32,443 bases of DNA from DATAMF01 sp964472565 (GTDB lineage Bacteria > Chloroflexota > Anaerolineae > Aggregatilineales > Aggregatilineaceae): contig CAYYNB010000057.1 of the NCBI GenBank assembly GCA_964472565.1, positions 1 to 32,443 of the forward strand, read 5' to 3'. The translations under genes were made by a program, and so were the position numbers. The first letter of the stretch is position 1. Every line of letters starts with the position of its first letter. The notes beneath the pieces were generated by a model that did no database searches, was not told the origin of the DNA, and was given only the letters and a program-made list of their open reading frames with translations. Below are positions 1-7,579 of the stretch, one piece after another.

Positions 1-2
1 TG

Positions 3-953
3 TTATTCGGCGGCGGGTTCCGGTATCCAGGCGGTGAGCGGAACGCCTTGCAAGGCGGGAATAACCGCTGCGGTTGCCAGGAAATTGTCGCCGGGCATGG
101 ACGCAGAGAGGTTGAATGATCCGCTGTCGGCCTGCATCGAGGCCAGCCAATCCTGGGGATTGTTCCAGGCGGCGAGGTCTTCACCGAGGGCCAGGAGCGC
201 CTGGACCACCAGCGCGGTTGAACTGGTGCTGCTTTCGGTGCCAAAATCACTCGGATTCTGGTAGGGCCAGCCGCCATCTTCATTCTGGATCGGCTGCAAA
301 TAGGCAACGGCCTGGTCGATGGCTTCCTGTTCACCCAGCGGGGCCAGCGCCTGCACACAGAGGGCAGTGGTATCGACATCGGGCGCTTGTTCGGCCATAA
401 ATGCCCAGCCGCCGTTTTCATTCTGCGCGGCTAACAGCGCATCCAGCGCGCCTGCGGGCAATTCAACCACGCCCGCATTTTGCAGCGCGATCAGGCTGAG
501 GCAGTGGTCAAATGGACCGGTGCCAAACACACCGCTGTCCGCATCCTGCAAGGCCAGCAGATCATCAACCAGATTATGACCACCAAAGGCGGTTTGATCT
601 TTACCGGAGGCGATGACCGCGATCATCAGTTTGGCGAGCAGGCCCGCGCTGGTGAACTGATCGGCTTCAGCCTGGATGCCTAAAAAGGTGAAGGGATTAA
701 ACATATCGCCAGTGAAGAAGGTGTTCGGGTTCTGTCCCGCCGCGACAATCGCAATAATGGCGTCGGCAGTGGCCCCGGCGTCACTTTCGGGCGCGAAGCC
801 ATTGGTAAAACCCCCATCGGGATTTTGCATTGTGGTCAGAAAATCAACGGCCTGCGTTACGCCCGGATTAACTTCATCCTGGGCGGCGGCGGGCGTGATT
901 AGCGTAAAGGCGAACGTTAACAATACAACAACGGCCCAAAAACGTTTCAACAT
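3..953 (-). CDS. Secreted prenyltransferase/squalene-oxidase-repeat (alpha/alpha-toroid) protein, possible cobalamin-binding protein
   Basis: The protein is 316 aa. Residues 1-24 form a signal peptide: MLKR, a hydrophobic core, then a likely cleavage site after PAAA. The rest consists of squalene-cyclase/prenyltransferase-type repeats, with QNPDGGF, QNENGGW and QNEDGGW turns each followed by a helix rich in TA/AL (for example DTTALCVQAL and STSSTALVVQALLALG). This fold is shared by terpene cyclases, protein prenyltransferases and the N-terminal barrel of transcobalamin/intrinsic factor. The DxDD-type cyclase motif was not seen, and an exported protein is unlikely to be a terpene cyclase. The ATG at 953 was chosen because AAGGAG lies 7-8 bases upstream. 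A longer reading frame to 1049 would cross a terminator. A cobalamin riboswitch precedes the gene, so a B12-binding or uptake role is inferred. The next gene downstream lies outside the window. The fold call is firm and the B12 role is a hypothesis. Confidence 0.85.
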   Translation of the reverse strand: MLKRFWAVVVLLTFAFTLITPAAAQDEVNPGVTQAVDFLTTMQNPDGGFTNGFAPESDAGATADAIIAIVAAGQNPNTFFTGDMFNPFTFLGIQAEADQFTSAGLLAKLMIAVIASGKDQTAFGGHNLVDDLLALQDADSGVFGTGPFDHCLSLIALQNAGVVELPAGALDALLAAQNENGGWAFMAEQAPDVDTTALCVQALAPLGEQEAIDQAVAYLQPIQNEDGGWPYQNPSDFGTESSTSSTALVVQALLALGEDLAAWNNPQDWLASMQADSGSFNLSASMPGDNFLATAAVIPALQGVPLTAWIPEPAAE

Positions 954-977
954 GCTGATCTCCTTGTGAATATAAAA

Positions 978-1010
978 CAAAAAACCTTTCCCCAAGATGA
1001 AGAAAGGCGT
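978..1010 (-). terminator. Intrinsic terminator in the riboswitch leader (expression platform)
   Basis: Reading the minus strand, CCTTTC (1007-1002) pairs with GAAAGG (990-985). A T-rich run (TTTTTTGTTTT, 984-974) follows at once. The hairpin sits between the cobalamin riboswitch aptamer and the start codon at 953, where a transcription-terminating expression platform is expected. AGGTGG (1040-1035) could also pair with CCACCT in the aptamer's closing stem, so a competing antiterminator-type structure is possible. Confidence 0.7.
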
Positions 1011-1074
1011 TAAGCAGACGAACAAATCATAGCGCCACCTCCAGTCCACGAGAGATGTAAAAATAAAAACGATG

Positions 1075-1200
1075 GATTCCAGGTGGGTAATCTGGCTTTG
1101 CTGTGAACAGCACTACAGTTGCGGGACAGCGCCGGACTTGGACCGGCTTCCCCCGTTGTGGCCCGAACTTCCGAGTGTTGGGCCGCCTGGGATCACTGTA
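1075..1200 (-). promoter_or_regulatory. Cobalamin (B12) riboswitch aptamer, compact form
   Basis: The minus strand carries the conserved cobalamin-riboswitch core in order: GGGGAAGCCGGT (around 1154-1143), TCCGGCGCTGTC, CCGCAACTGT (1124-1115), a short TGCTG/CAGCA hairpin (1112-1099), and the B12 box GCCAGATTACCCACC (1096-1082). The ends close with a P1 stem: GATcCCAGG (1194-1186) pairs with CCTGGaATC (1083-1075), nine positions with one mismatch. The element is only about 120 nt and lacks large peripheral domains, which resembles the compact classes. It lies directly upstream of the terminator at 1010-978 and the toroid-protein gene. Confidence 0.9.
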
Positions 1201-1216
1201 TTCAGTTGTGAGGGGG

Positions 1217-1222
1217 AGTATA
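1217..1222 (-). promoter_or_regulatory. Candidate -10 box for the riboswitch transcript
   Basis: TATACT on the minus strand would start transcription near 1210, just before the riboswitch. No good -35 hexamer is visible 16-18 bases upstream, so this is tentative. Confidence 0.35.
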
Positions 1223-1278
1223 TCCACCAATGGCAGAGGTTGCTAGAATTGAAAGCGGACAAGAAAGGATGTGATTCT

Positions 1279-1884
1279 ATGGGAACTCTGGTGCTGGTGC
1301 GGCACGGGCAATCGATCTGGAACCTGGAAAATCGATTTACGGGGTGGATGGATGTGCCGCTGACGCCGCAAGGCGAACAGGAAGCGTATGAGGCGGGACT
1401 CAAGCTGCGAGAATACCAGTTTGACCGGGGGTTCACGTCGGCCCTGGTGCGGGCACATGAGACGCTGCGAATCATTCTGGATGTAATTCAGCAGACGGAT
1501 TTACCTGTGTTGTATGATGCGGCGCTGAATGAGCGGCATTATGGGGAGTTGCAGGGATTGAATAAAGCGGAGACCGCCGAAAAATTAGGGCAGGATGTGG
1601 TGCATGCCTGGCGGCGAAGCTATACGGTACGGCCACCCGGCGGGGAAAGCCTGAAGGATACGGCGGAACGGGTGCTGCCGTATTACCACGCGCAGATTGA
1701 GCCGCATGTGCTGAAGGGTGAAACGGTGCTGGCGGTGGCACATGGGAACAGCTTACGGGCGCTGGTGATGAAACTGGATCAAATTTCGGAAGCCGAGATT
1801 CCCGGCCTGAATATTCCGACAGGGGTGCCGCGTCGCTATGTGATCGAGCCAAACGGGATCATTGTGGAGCGGGGATATTTATAA
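1279..1884 (+). CDS. gpmA: 2,3-bisphosphoglycerate-dependent phosphoglycerate mutase (dPGM-like, short form)
   Basis: The protein interconverts 3- and 2-phosphoglycerate through a phosphohistidine in the cytoplasm. It is 201 aa. It opens with the histidine-phosphatase signature LVLVRHGQSIWN (catalytic His about residue 8), followed by the GpmA-specific ENRFTGWMDVPLT, YGELQGLNKAETAEKLG, the PPGGESL segment and the second catalytic region VAHGNSLRAL. Classical GpmA is about 230-250 aa, so this is a compact version, as found in some bacteria. The ATG at 1279 is preceded by AAAGGA. In-frame codons upstream run through the antisense of the riboswitch and do not look coding. Its 3' end overlaps the convergent DUF1461 gene by 26 bases. 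An unrelated phosphoglycerate mutase (apgM) is encoded at 23451-24665. Confidence 0.9.
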   Translation: MGTLVLVRHGQSIWNLENRFTGWMDVPLTPQGEQEAYEAGLKLREYQFDRGFTSALVRAHETLRIILDVIQQTDLPVLYDAALNERHYGELQGLNKAETAEKLGQDVVHAWRRSYTVRPPGGESLKDTAERVLPYYHAQIEPHVLKGETVLAVAHGNSLRALVMKLDQISEAEIPGLNIPTGVPRRYVIEPNGIIVERGYL

Positions 1885-2575
1885 CGCGGCGGTGCCACAG
1901 CCACGCGAATAACATCAGGGCGGCAGCGCCGAAAACAGTCAAAAAGCCGATGGTCATAGCCGCATCAAACCAGAATTGTTCGGGGAAGAGCCGGATCAGG
2001 GTGTCGCTGGTGCTGAACTTCCACGAGTCGCCTTCAAAAAAAATCTGGTGAAAGCCGGTAAAAAAATAGTCCCAGTTCGCCAGCACAAGCACGACAAGGG
2101 CCACAATCAGCGAGAGGGTGAACAGGCCGCCGCCGAAGAGTCCATCACGCAGGGCTTCGCGTGTTGCGCGGCGACGGGCGAGAAGGATCACCGCGAGCAA
2201 GACAGCCACAGTCAGAACGGTATGAATCTGGAAGGCGGCACGGGTGACAACTTTGACATCTTCCATGTGTTTGAGTTCGTCCGGCTCGAACATCGGCAGG
2301 CCGTCAAGTTCGAGATCGCCCAGGTAGCTGATGCCCGAGTCATTCAGGAGATACTGCACGGCGTAGGGCGCATATTTGAGGCGATCTTCCTGGGTGAAGC
2401 CGTAGCGATCTTCGGGAAAACCGGGGCGGTGATATTCGAGCTGCAAAAAAAGCTCGGTCATCACGAGGCGGGTGCTGGTCAGGACCAGGAAAAAGGGCAG
2501 GGCGACAGACAAAAAGGCACGCAGAAAGATCACTAACCAGGAGCGGCGAGGGGATTTTTCGATGACAGCATCCAT
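1859..2575 (-). CDS. DUF1461 / TIGR01906-family integral membrane protein
   Basis: The protein is 238 aa with about four transmembrane helices: near residues 15-38, 112-133, 150-172 and 205-228. A large non-membrane loop between helices 1 and 2 contains EFHRPG-like sequence and the family-like stretch DELKHMEDVK. That HMxDVK pattern together with the four-helix layout matches the DUF1461 (TIGR01906) family, whose function is unknown. The ATG at 2575 lies one base after the stop of the upstream gene and has AGGTGA six bases before it. It is the last gene of the MoxR - DUF58 - membrane/spermidine-synthase-like operon, and its 3' end runs 26 bases into the convergent gpmA. The family call is from memory of the motif. 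Confidence 0.75.
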   Translation of the reverse strand: MDAVIEKSPRRSWLVIFLRAFLSVALPFFLVLTSTRLVMTELFLQLEYHRPGFPEDRYGFTQEDRLKYAPYAVQYLLNDSGISYLGDLELDGLPMFEPDELKHMEDVKVVTRAAFQIHTVLTVAVLLAVILLARRRATREALRDGLFGGGLFTLSLIVALVVLVLANWDYFFTGFHQIFFEGDSWKFSTSDTLIRLFPEQFWFDAAMTIGFLTVFGAAALMLFAWLWHRRVINIPAPQ

Positions 2576-2576
2576 G

Positions 2577-4175
2577 TTAATCACCTGATAGTTCGTTGAT
2601 GCCGCCTTCAAGCAAAAACTGGACCACCATTGAATCCACGATGGTTTCGACCGGGGCGCGATCATCGGTGAAACGCGTGTCTGAGGCGACGGTTGGAACC
2701 AGCATTGAGGGAGTCACACTGTCCAGAACGGGCAGCAGAAGATCATTTACGCCAGCAGAAAATTCGTGGGTGCGGAGATAGTCACGATTGGCGACGAAAT
2801 TTTCCGGCGTAGTGGGCTGGCGGGTGGCAATCAGAATCGTGTTGTAGGATTTGGCGACATCCAGGGTGTGGACGGTGGGAAAGACATCCAACAGGGTACG
2901 CGTCATCGCTTCGACCAGACGGCGATCCGAGGGTGTGCGGCCTACATTGATGATCAAAACGCCGTCGTCGGTGAGATGATCTTTGACTTCGGTGAAAAAT
3001 TCGACGGTGGTCAGGTGCCAGGGGACATAGGGCACGCGGTAGGCGTCCACGCCGATCATGGTGTATTGGTGATCGAGGTGGTTGAGGGCGAAACGGCCAT
3101 CCTCCACAATGACGTTCAGGTTGGGCATGTCCATGCCCATATATTCACGGCCTGCCTCAACAATGCCGGGGTCGATCTCGATGCCGTCCATCGGAAGGCC
3201 GGGATAAACCGCGTTGTACTGGTTGGCGATGGTTCCGGCGGCGAGGCCAATGATGGCGATACGCTGCACGCGATCCGGGGTGTAGGGCGGCTGGTTGAAA
3301 TAGGGGCCAGCGAGAAAATAATCCCAGGTGCGCTCATAAAACAGATCGTCGGGGTGCCACTGGGAATGGATGCCCTGCCCTTCGTTGAGCAGCAGAAAAC
3401 GGTAGCCTTCGCTGTCTTCGACCACCTGCACCAGATTATAGGCGGTCTCCTTTTCGTAGATCAGCGAGGTGTTGGCGGGGGCGGGACGCAGAGGGCCACG
3501 CAGAGCCAGAATCGCCAGGATCAGGAGCAGGACGGGCATCCATAACAGGCGGAGCGCAGCCCGGCGATCCTGAACGGAGAGGCCGATCAAACCAACAGCC
3601 AACAGCGCGCCCGCAAAAATCAAAAAGGTGCGGGTGGTGCCAACTTCGGGAATCAGAAGCAGGACGGGGGTAAAGGTGCCGATGATGCTGCCGAGCGTCG
3701 AGAGCGCATACATGCGTCCGGTGGTGCCGCCCGCCTTGTCCAAATCTTTGAGGGCCAGGCGGATCGAAAAGGGGGAGATACAGCCGAGCAGCGTTACAGG
3801 GATGGAAAACAATACTAAAACGCTGACGAGGGAGCCGACGGTCACGGCGGCGTCTAAATCCTGAACCGCTTCTGCTGCGCCTTTCAGAATCGGATGGGCG
3901 ATCAGCGGGACTAAGCCGCTGAAAAAGGCGGCCCAGGCGATCAATTTGTAAAAGGTGGTGTAGTTGGGCGAACGATCCGCCCAGCGCCCGCCGACAAAAT
4001 AGCCGATGGTCAGGTAGATCAGGATCAGGCCGATGATGTTGGCCCACACAATGTTGCTGGTCCCGTAGATGCTGCCGAGCAAACGGGAGGCGGCAAATTC
4101 AACGGCGAGGGTGGTCATGCCGCCCGTAAAAACGGCCACATACAAAAGGCGCTGCTGAAGACGAGAATCGTTCAA
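2577..4175 (-). CDS. Membrane-embedded spermidine-synthase-like protein (fused MFS/SpeE type)
   Basis: The protein is 532 aa. The N-terminal half (about residues 10-235) holds seven or eight hydrophobic helices, beginning with GGMTTLAVEFAASRLLGS, as in fused MFS/spermidine synthases. The C-terminal half (about 290-500) is a Rossmann methyltransferase-like aminopropyltransferase domain: IGLAAGTIAN for the nucleotide loop, GIEIDPGIVEAG, VEDGRFAL, then GVDAYRVPYVPWHLTTVEFF where true SpeE has the D-S-x-D-P catalytic stretch. The second aspartate of that stretch and the GGGDG acidic residue are missing, so ordinary spermidine synthesis is doubtful. The start is a TTG at 4175 with a weak ribosome-binding site, 14 bases after the DUF58 stop. 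It is the third gene of a four-gene operon. Family call is good; the substrate is unknown. Confidence 0.85.
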   Translation of the reverse strand: MNDSRLQQRLLYVAVFTGGMTTLAVEFAASRLLGSIYGTSNIVWANIIGLILIYLTIGYFVGGRWADRSPNYTTFYKLIAWAAFFSGLVPLIAHPILKGAAEAVQDLDAAVTVGSLVSVLVLFSIPVTLLGCISPFSIRLALKDLDKAGGTTGRMYALSTLGSIIGTFTPVLLLIPEVGTTRTFLIFAGALLAVGLIGLSVQDRRAALRLLWMPVLLLILAILALRGPLRPAPANTSLIYEKETAYNLVQVVEDSEGYRFLLLNEGQGIHSQWHPDDLFYERTWDYFLAGPYFNQPPYTPDRVQRIAIIGLAAGTIANQYNAVYPGLPMDGIEIDPGIVEAGREYMGMDMPNLNVIVEDGRFALNHLDHQYTMIGVDAYRVPYVPWHLTTVEFFTEVKDHLTDDGVLIINVGRTPSDRRLVEAMTRTLLDVFPTVHTLDVAKSYNTILIATRQPTTPENFVANRDYLRTHEFSAGVNDLLLPVLDSVTPSMLVPTVASDTRFTDDRAPVETIVDSMVVQFLLEGGINELSGD

Positions 4176-4189
4176 GGTTAAGCCTGTTT

Positions 4190-5461
4190 CTAAAATGGGC
4201 GCGGAACCAGATTGGTCCGGTAGCTCAGGGCGGCAGTCAGATCATCGTCCTGTTGAATGACGTAAACGACTGCGCCCGCTGCTTCGGCCATCTGGCGGAT
4301 CTGCATCACATTGGCGTTGACTGCGCCAAAACTGCGCGGATCGAGGACGACGGCAATCACACGGATGCCGCGCCGCGCCAGGGTATGCACCTCGGCTACC
4401 CAGGTTTCGTCCATCGAGGCGGTGACGATGACCGCTGTTGTGCCGCGCGTGAGGTAGTTGGCTTCTAAGCCTAACACCTGCTGAAGTGAGAGTTCATTTT
4501 CGCTGCGAGCCACCGCCAGAATTTCCAGAATGCGGGTGAGCTGACGCGGGCCGCGATCCGGCTGGATGATCTCGCGGTAGGGGGAATACGTCAAAAAGCC
4601 AAGCGCACGCCCCTTGTTGACAAAATACTGGGCCAGCGATGCAGCGATTGAGATGCCGTATTCTTCGGTGGATGGGGGCAGGCTGGGGGTGGGGCCATAG
4701 GTATAACCGCCATTGTCGGCGCGGGCCTGGGGGCGTTCCACCAATGAGCTAAGGGATAAGTCTAAAAAAATCCAGACATCGGCCAGGGGATCGAGTTCAA
4801 ATTCCTTGACGAGCAACTGATCTTTGCGGGCGCTGCTGCGCCAGTGGATGCGGTTGAAGCTGTCGCCGGGCTGGTATTCGCGGACGCCCGCCGCATTGGT
4901 CGTAACATAGACGGTGCGCCGCCGCACCGCTTCGCCACCGGACAGCGTGCCGATGGGGGTCGCGAAACGGTGAATCGGCACGGTGGGCGGATAGACAATG
5001 ATGCTGGACAGCGCCGGGATTTTGCGCGGGAACTGGAACAGGCCAAACGGATCGCCGCTGACAACGGTCATCGGGCCGAGGGTATAGGCTCCCCGGCGGG
5101 TGCAGATGGTGTGGGTTTCCCACCCATAACGGCGGCGCGGCGCGAGGGTTGGCACGACATGGCTGGCGTGATGGTTGGGCAGCGTGGAATGGTCACGGAT
5201 TTCGAGCCAGAGTTTGGGTAAAATTCCGGTGTTGCGAATGGTGAAGACTTCATCCAGCGAACGGCCTACCTGGGCGCGGCGGGCGTGGGTATAACGGGAA
5301 ATCGTGACCCAGTTGACCGAGGTCCACGACCAGATAAAGGCGGCGATTAAGACGGCAATCAACGCATAAGCAAGGTGAAACAGGAAATTTCGCCCGCTCA
5401 ACCAACCCATCAGCAAGCAGAAGATGATGACCGAATAAAAAACGTTGCGCCGGTTTGCCAT
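4190..5461 (-). CDS. DUF58 domain protein (MoxR partner, VWA-like)
   Basis: The protein is about 423 aa. Two adjacent N-terminal membrane helices (about residues 8-45) are followed by a cytoplasmic or periplasmic beta-rich region with SGDPFGLFQF. The DUF58 signature comes next: REYQPGDSFNRIHWRSSAR, then LLVKEFELDP. After it comes a von Willebrand A-like segment with a MIDAS-type DLSLSS motif. DUF58 proteins are typically encoded next to MoxR AAA+ ATPases, as here, and are thought to act with them in chaperone-like or metal-insertion assembly. The ATG at 5461 is four bases after the moxR stop. An in-frame GTG at 5479, overlapping moxR by 14 bases, is a possible alternative. Neither start has a strong Shine-Dalgarno sequence, so translation is probably coupled. 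Confidence 0.9.
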   Translation of the reverse strand: MANRRNVFYSVIIFCLLMGWLSGRNFLFHLAYALIAVLIAAFIWSWTSVNWVTISRYTHARRAQVGRSLDEVFTIRNTGILPKLWLEIRDHSTLPNHHASHVVPTLAPRRRYGWETHTICTRRGAYTLGPMTVVSGDPFGLFQFPRKIPALSSIIVYPPTVPIHRFATPIGTLSGGEAVRRRTVYVTTNAAGVREYQPGDSFNRIHWRSSARKDQLLVKEFELDPLADVWIFLDLSLSSLVERPQARADNGGYTYGPTPSLPPSTEEYGISIAASLAQYFVNKGRALGFLTYSPYREIIQPDRGPRQLTRILEILAVARSENELSLQQVLGLEANYLTRGTTAVIVTASMDETWVAEVHTLARRGIRVIAVVLDPRSFGAVNANVMQIRQMAEAAGAVVYVIQQDDDLTAALSYRTNLVPRPF

Positions 5462-5465
5462 GCTG

Positions 5466-6422
5466 TTAGTAGCGCGCACCTACCGCTGCGCCCGGTACAG
5501 GGACCGCATTCAGGATGCTGTGAACCACACTGTTTGATGAAATATCCTTGATACGCGCATTTGGCCCCACAATGATCCGGTGGGCCAGAGTCATTTCGGC
5601 CAACGCTTTGACATCATCGGGGATCACATAGTCACGTCCGACGATGGCGGCGCGGGCCTGGGCGGTGCGATAGAGCGCTAACGCCCCGCGTGGGCTGGCT
5701 CCCAGATAAACATCGGGGTGCTGGCGAGAATAGGACACCAGACTAACGATGTAATTTTTGATGTCGGGATTCACGTATTCATCCCGCACCGCGCGCTGCG
5801 CGGCGATCAGCTCATCAATCGTTACAACCTGTTGCAGGGTTTCAAGGGGATGCTGATACTGCTGGGAGTCCAGCATGGCAACCTCTTCCTGCGGGCTGGG
5901 ATAGCCGAGACGAATACGCAGCAGGAAACGGTCAAGCTGGGCTTCGGGCAGCGGGAATGTGCCCTCGTATTCGATGGGATTCTGGGTAGCGATAACCAGG
6001 AAGGGTTCGGCCATGGGATAGGTGACACCATCGACGGTGATCTGGTGCTCTTCCATCGCTTCCAACATCGCCGCCTGGGTTTTGGGTGTGGCACGGTTGA
6101 TCTCATCGGTGAGGACGATCTGCGCCATGATGGGGCCAGGGCGGAATTCAAATTCGCGGGTACGCTGGTTAAAAACCGACACGCCCGTGACATCGGAGGG
6201 CAGCATATCGGGCGTGAACTGGATACGGCTGAAATTGCCGCCGATTGAGCGCGCTAACGCCCGCGCCATCATCGTCTTGCCGACGCCGGGCACATCTTCG
6301 ATCAAAATATGACCCTGACATAACAGCCCCAGGACGGTCATTCGAATTTCATTGCGCTTGCCAATAATGACACGAGAAACATTATCGATAATGCGCTCGG
6401 CAACGGATTGTACTATCGTCAT
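5466..6422 (-). CDS. MoxR-family AAA+ ATPase
   Basis: The protein is 318 aa, the usual MoxR length. Walker A is DVPGVGKT (residues 43-50). Walker B is VLTDEINRA (about 103-111), and the family-typical EAMEEHQITVDG follows. Sensor 1 is the ATQNPIEYEGTFPLPEAQLDRF stretch. The C-terminal lid contains SPRGALAL. MoxR ATPases act as chaperones in assembly of enzyme complexes, usually with a DUF58/VWA partner, and the next gene is exactly that. It is the first gene of the minus-strand operon, with a promoter candidate at 6485-6458 and a modest AAAGG before the ATG. Confidence 0.95.
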   Translation of the reverse strand: MTIVQSVAERIIDNVSRVIIGKRNEIRMTVLGLLCQGHILIEDVPGVGKTMMARALARSIGGNFSRIQFTPDMLPSDVTGVSVFNQRTREFEFRPGPIMAQIVLTDEINRATPKTQAAMLEAMEEHQITVDGVTYPMAEPFLVIATQNPIEYEGTFPLPEAQLDRFLLRIRLGYPSPQEEVAMLDSQQYQHPLETLQQVVTIDELIAAQRAVRDEYVNPDIKNYIVSLVSYSRQHPDVYLGASPRGALALYRTAQARAAIVGRDYVIPDDVKALAEMTLAHRIIVGPNARIKDISSNSVVHSILNAVPVPGAAVGARY

Positions 6423-6457
6423 GCGTAATCTACCTTTGAGGTCTAACCACTTGAAAG

Positions 6458-6485
6458 ATTATAGCGCACGCTGAACGACTGGAAA
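6458..6485 (-). promoter_or_regulatory. Sigma70-type promoter for the moxR operon
   Basis: On the minus strand TTTCCA (6485-6480) is followed after 16 bases by a perfect TATAAT (6463-6458). The -10 lies about 36 bases before the moxR ATG. No other -10 of this quality is present in the 74-base gap. Confidence 0.6.
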
Positions 6486-6496
6486 GGGCGTTTAGC

Positions 6497-7579
6497 CTAC
6501 GGCATGCAATTGATATAACTCGTAAGCGCATCTTTGAACACCGCTGTATCAAAATGGAGCGCATGGGCACGAAGCACCGCCGGATCGTAGTCGTTGGCGT
6601 CAAAGTGCTGGAGCGCATGCACCAGCGATTCGACGGTTTGTTCCTCAAAAAATATCCCGGTTTGGCCGGGAAGCACGGTATCCAACGCGCCGCCGCCCTT
6701 AAAGGCGATCACGGGACGTCCCGCAGCCTGGGCCTGCACGGGCGTGATACCGAAATCTTCGAGGCCAGGGAAGATAAAGGCCCGGCAGCGCGCCATCAGA
6801 TCGGGCACTTCGGCGTCTGGCACAAAGCCCAAAAATTTAACCGTAGGCCCGGCGAGCGCTTGCAAGCGTTCCAGGTCGCGGCCTTTGCCCCCGACAATCA
6901 AGGGCAGACCTAAGCGGGTGCAGGCTTCTACCGCCAGATCGATACGTTTGTAGGGAACCAGACGGGAAATAATCAAAAAGTAATCTCCGGTGACGGGTGA
7001 CGGCTTAAAGCGCTCGGCGCATTCGACCGGAGGGTAAATAATGGTCGAGTCGCGGCCATAAAACTGCCTGATGCGCCGCTGGACTTCGGTGCTGATGGCG
7101 ATGAAATGATCGACACGCTGGGCCGCCTGATAATCCCAGCGGCGATAGAGACGAGACACCAGTTTAGCGGCTAAACGAATGCTGGTTCCGAAGTTTTCAC
7201 GCTGGAGATATGGCTCTAAATCCCAGATATAGCGCGTGGGCGTCAGACAGTAACAGATATGGCGCGCTTTGCCGCGCGTCTTGACTCCATGACAAAAGCC
7301 GCTTTTGTTGCTGAGAACCACATCGTAAGCGGACAGATCAAGACGGCTCCAGGCCAGCGGGTACAGCGGAAGATAACGCTGGTGGTGGTGATGAATGCCC
7401 GGTAAACGATCCATCCAGGTGACACGAATATCCCACTGGCGGTAGGATGCGGGCATGAGATCGGGGGCGTACATGGAGGTAAAAATGGGCGCGCCGGGAT
7501 AGTCGCGCACCAATTCTGCCAGCACGTCTTCCGCGCCGCCGATCTGGTTCAGCCAGTCGTGAACAAGAGCCAGTTTCAT
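6497..7579 (-). CDS. GT4-family glycosyltransferase
   Basis: The protein is 360 aa with a GT-B fold. The N-terminal acceptor domain begins MKLALVHDWLNQIGGAEDVL, typical of GT4 enzymes of the WbaZ/mannosyltransferase kind. The C-terminal donor domain contains FLIISRLVPYKRIDLAV, the LIVGGKG segment and the GT4 signature FPGLEDFGITPVQAQAAGRP, where the EDFGITPVE-like motif binds the nucleotide-sugar. It probably transfers mannose or a similar hexose to a surface glycan in the cytoplasm. Its ATG overlaps the rnhB stop by four bases (ATGA), so it is co-translated as the last gene of the rmlD - GT2 - GT2 - rnhB - GT4 operon. The exact sugar cannot be told from sequence. Confidence 0.92.
   Translation of the reverse strand: MKLALVHDWLNQIGGAEDVLAELVRDYPGAPIFTSMYAPDLMPASYRQWDIRVTWMDRLPGIHHHHQRYLPLYPLAWSRLDLSAYDVVLSNKSGFCHGVKTRGKARHICYCLTPTRYIWDLEPYLQRENFGTSIRLAAKLVSRLYRRWDYQAAQRVDHFIAISTEVQRRIRQFYGRDSTIIYPPVECAERFKPSPVTGDYFLIISRLVPYKRIDLAVEACTRLGLPLIVGGKGRDLERLQALAGPTVKFLGFVPDAEVPDLMARCRAFIFPGLEDFGITPVQAQAAGRPVIAFKGGGALDTVLPGQTGIFFEEQTVESLVHALQHFDANDYDPAVLRAHALHFDTAVFKDALTSYINCMP

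Noticed and set aside
954..1049. In-frame extension of the toroid protein to 1049 (32 extra residues).
   Set aside because: It crosses the riboswitch terminator, removes the signal peptide from the N-terminus, and lacks the AAGGAG that precedes the ATG at 953.
1072..1278. In-frame extension of the phosphoglycerate mutase.
   Set aside because: It is the antisense of the cobalamin riboswitch; the histidine-phosphatase motif starts right at the ATG at 1279.
1859..1884. Frameshift suspected where two convergent genes overlap by 26 bases.
   Set aside because: Both C-termini look natural (gpmA ends shortly after its last conserved block; the membrane protein ends after its last helix), so a simple overlap suffices.
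2766..3545. Open frame of 259 codons on the plus strand.
   Set aside because: It lies wholly antisense to the spermidine-synthase-like gene, with no family motif and no ribosome-binding site; a codon-bias shadow.
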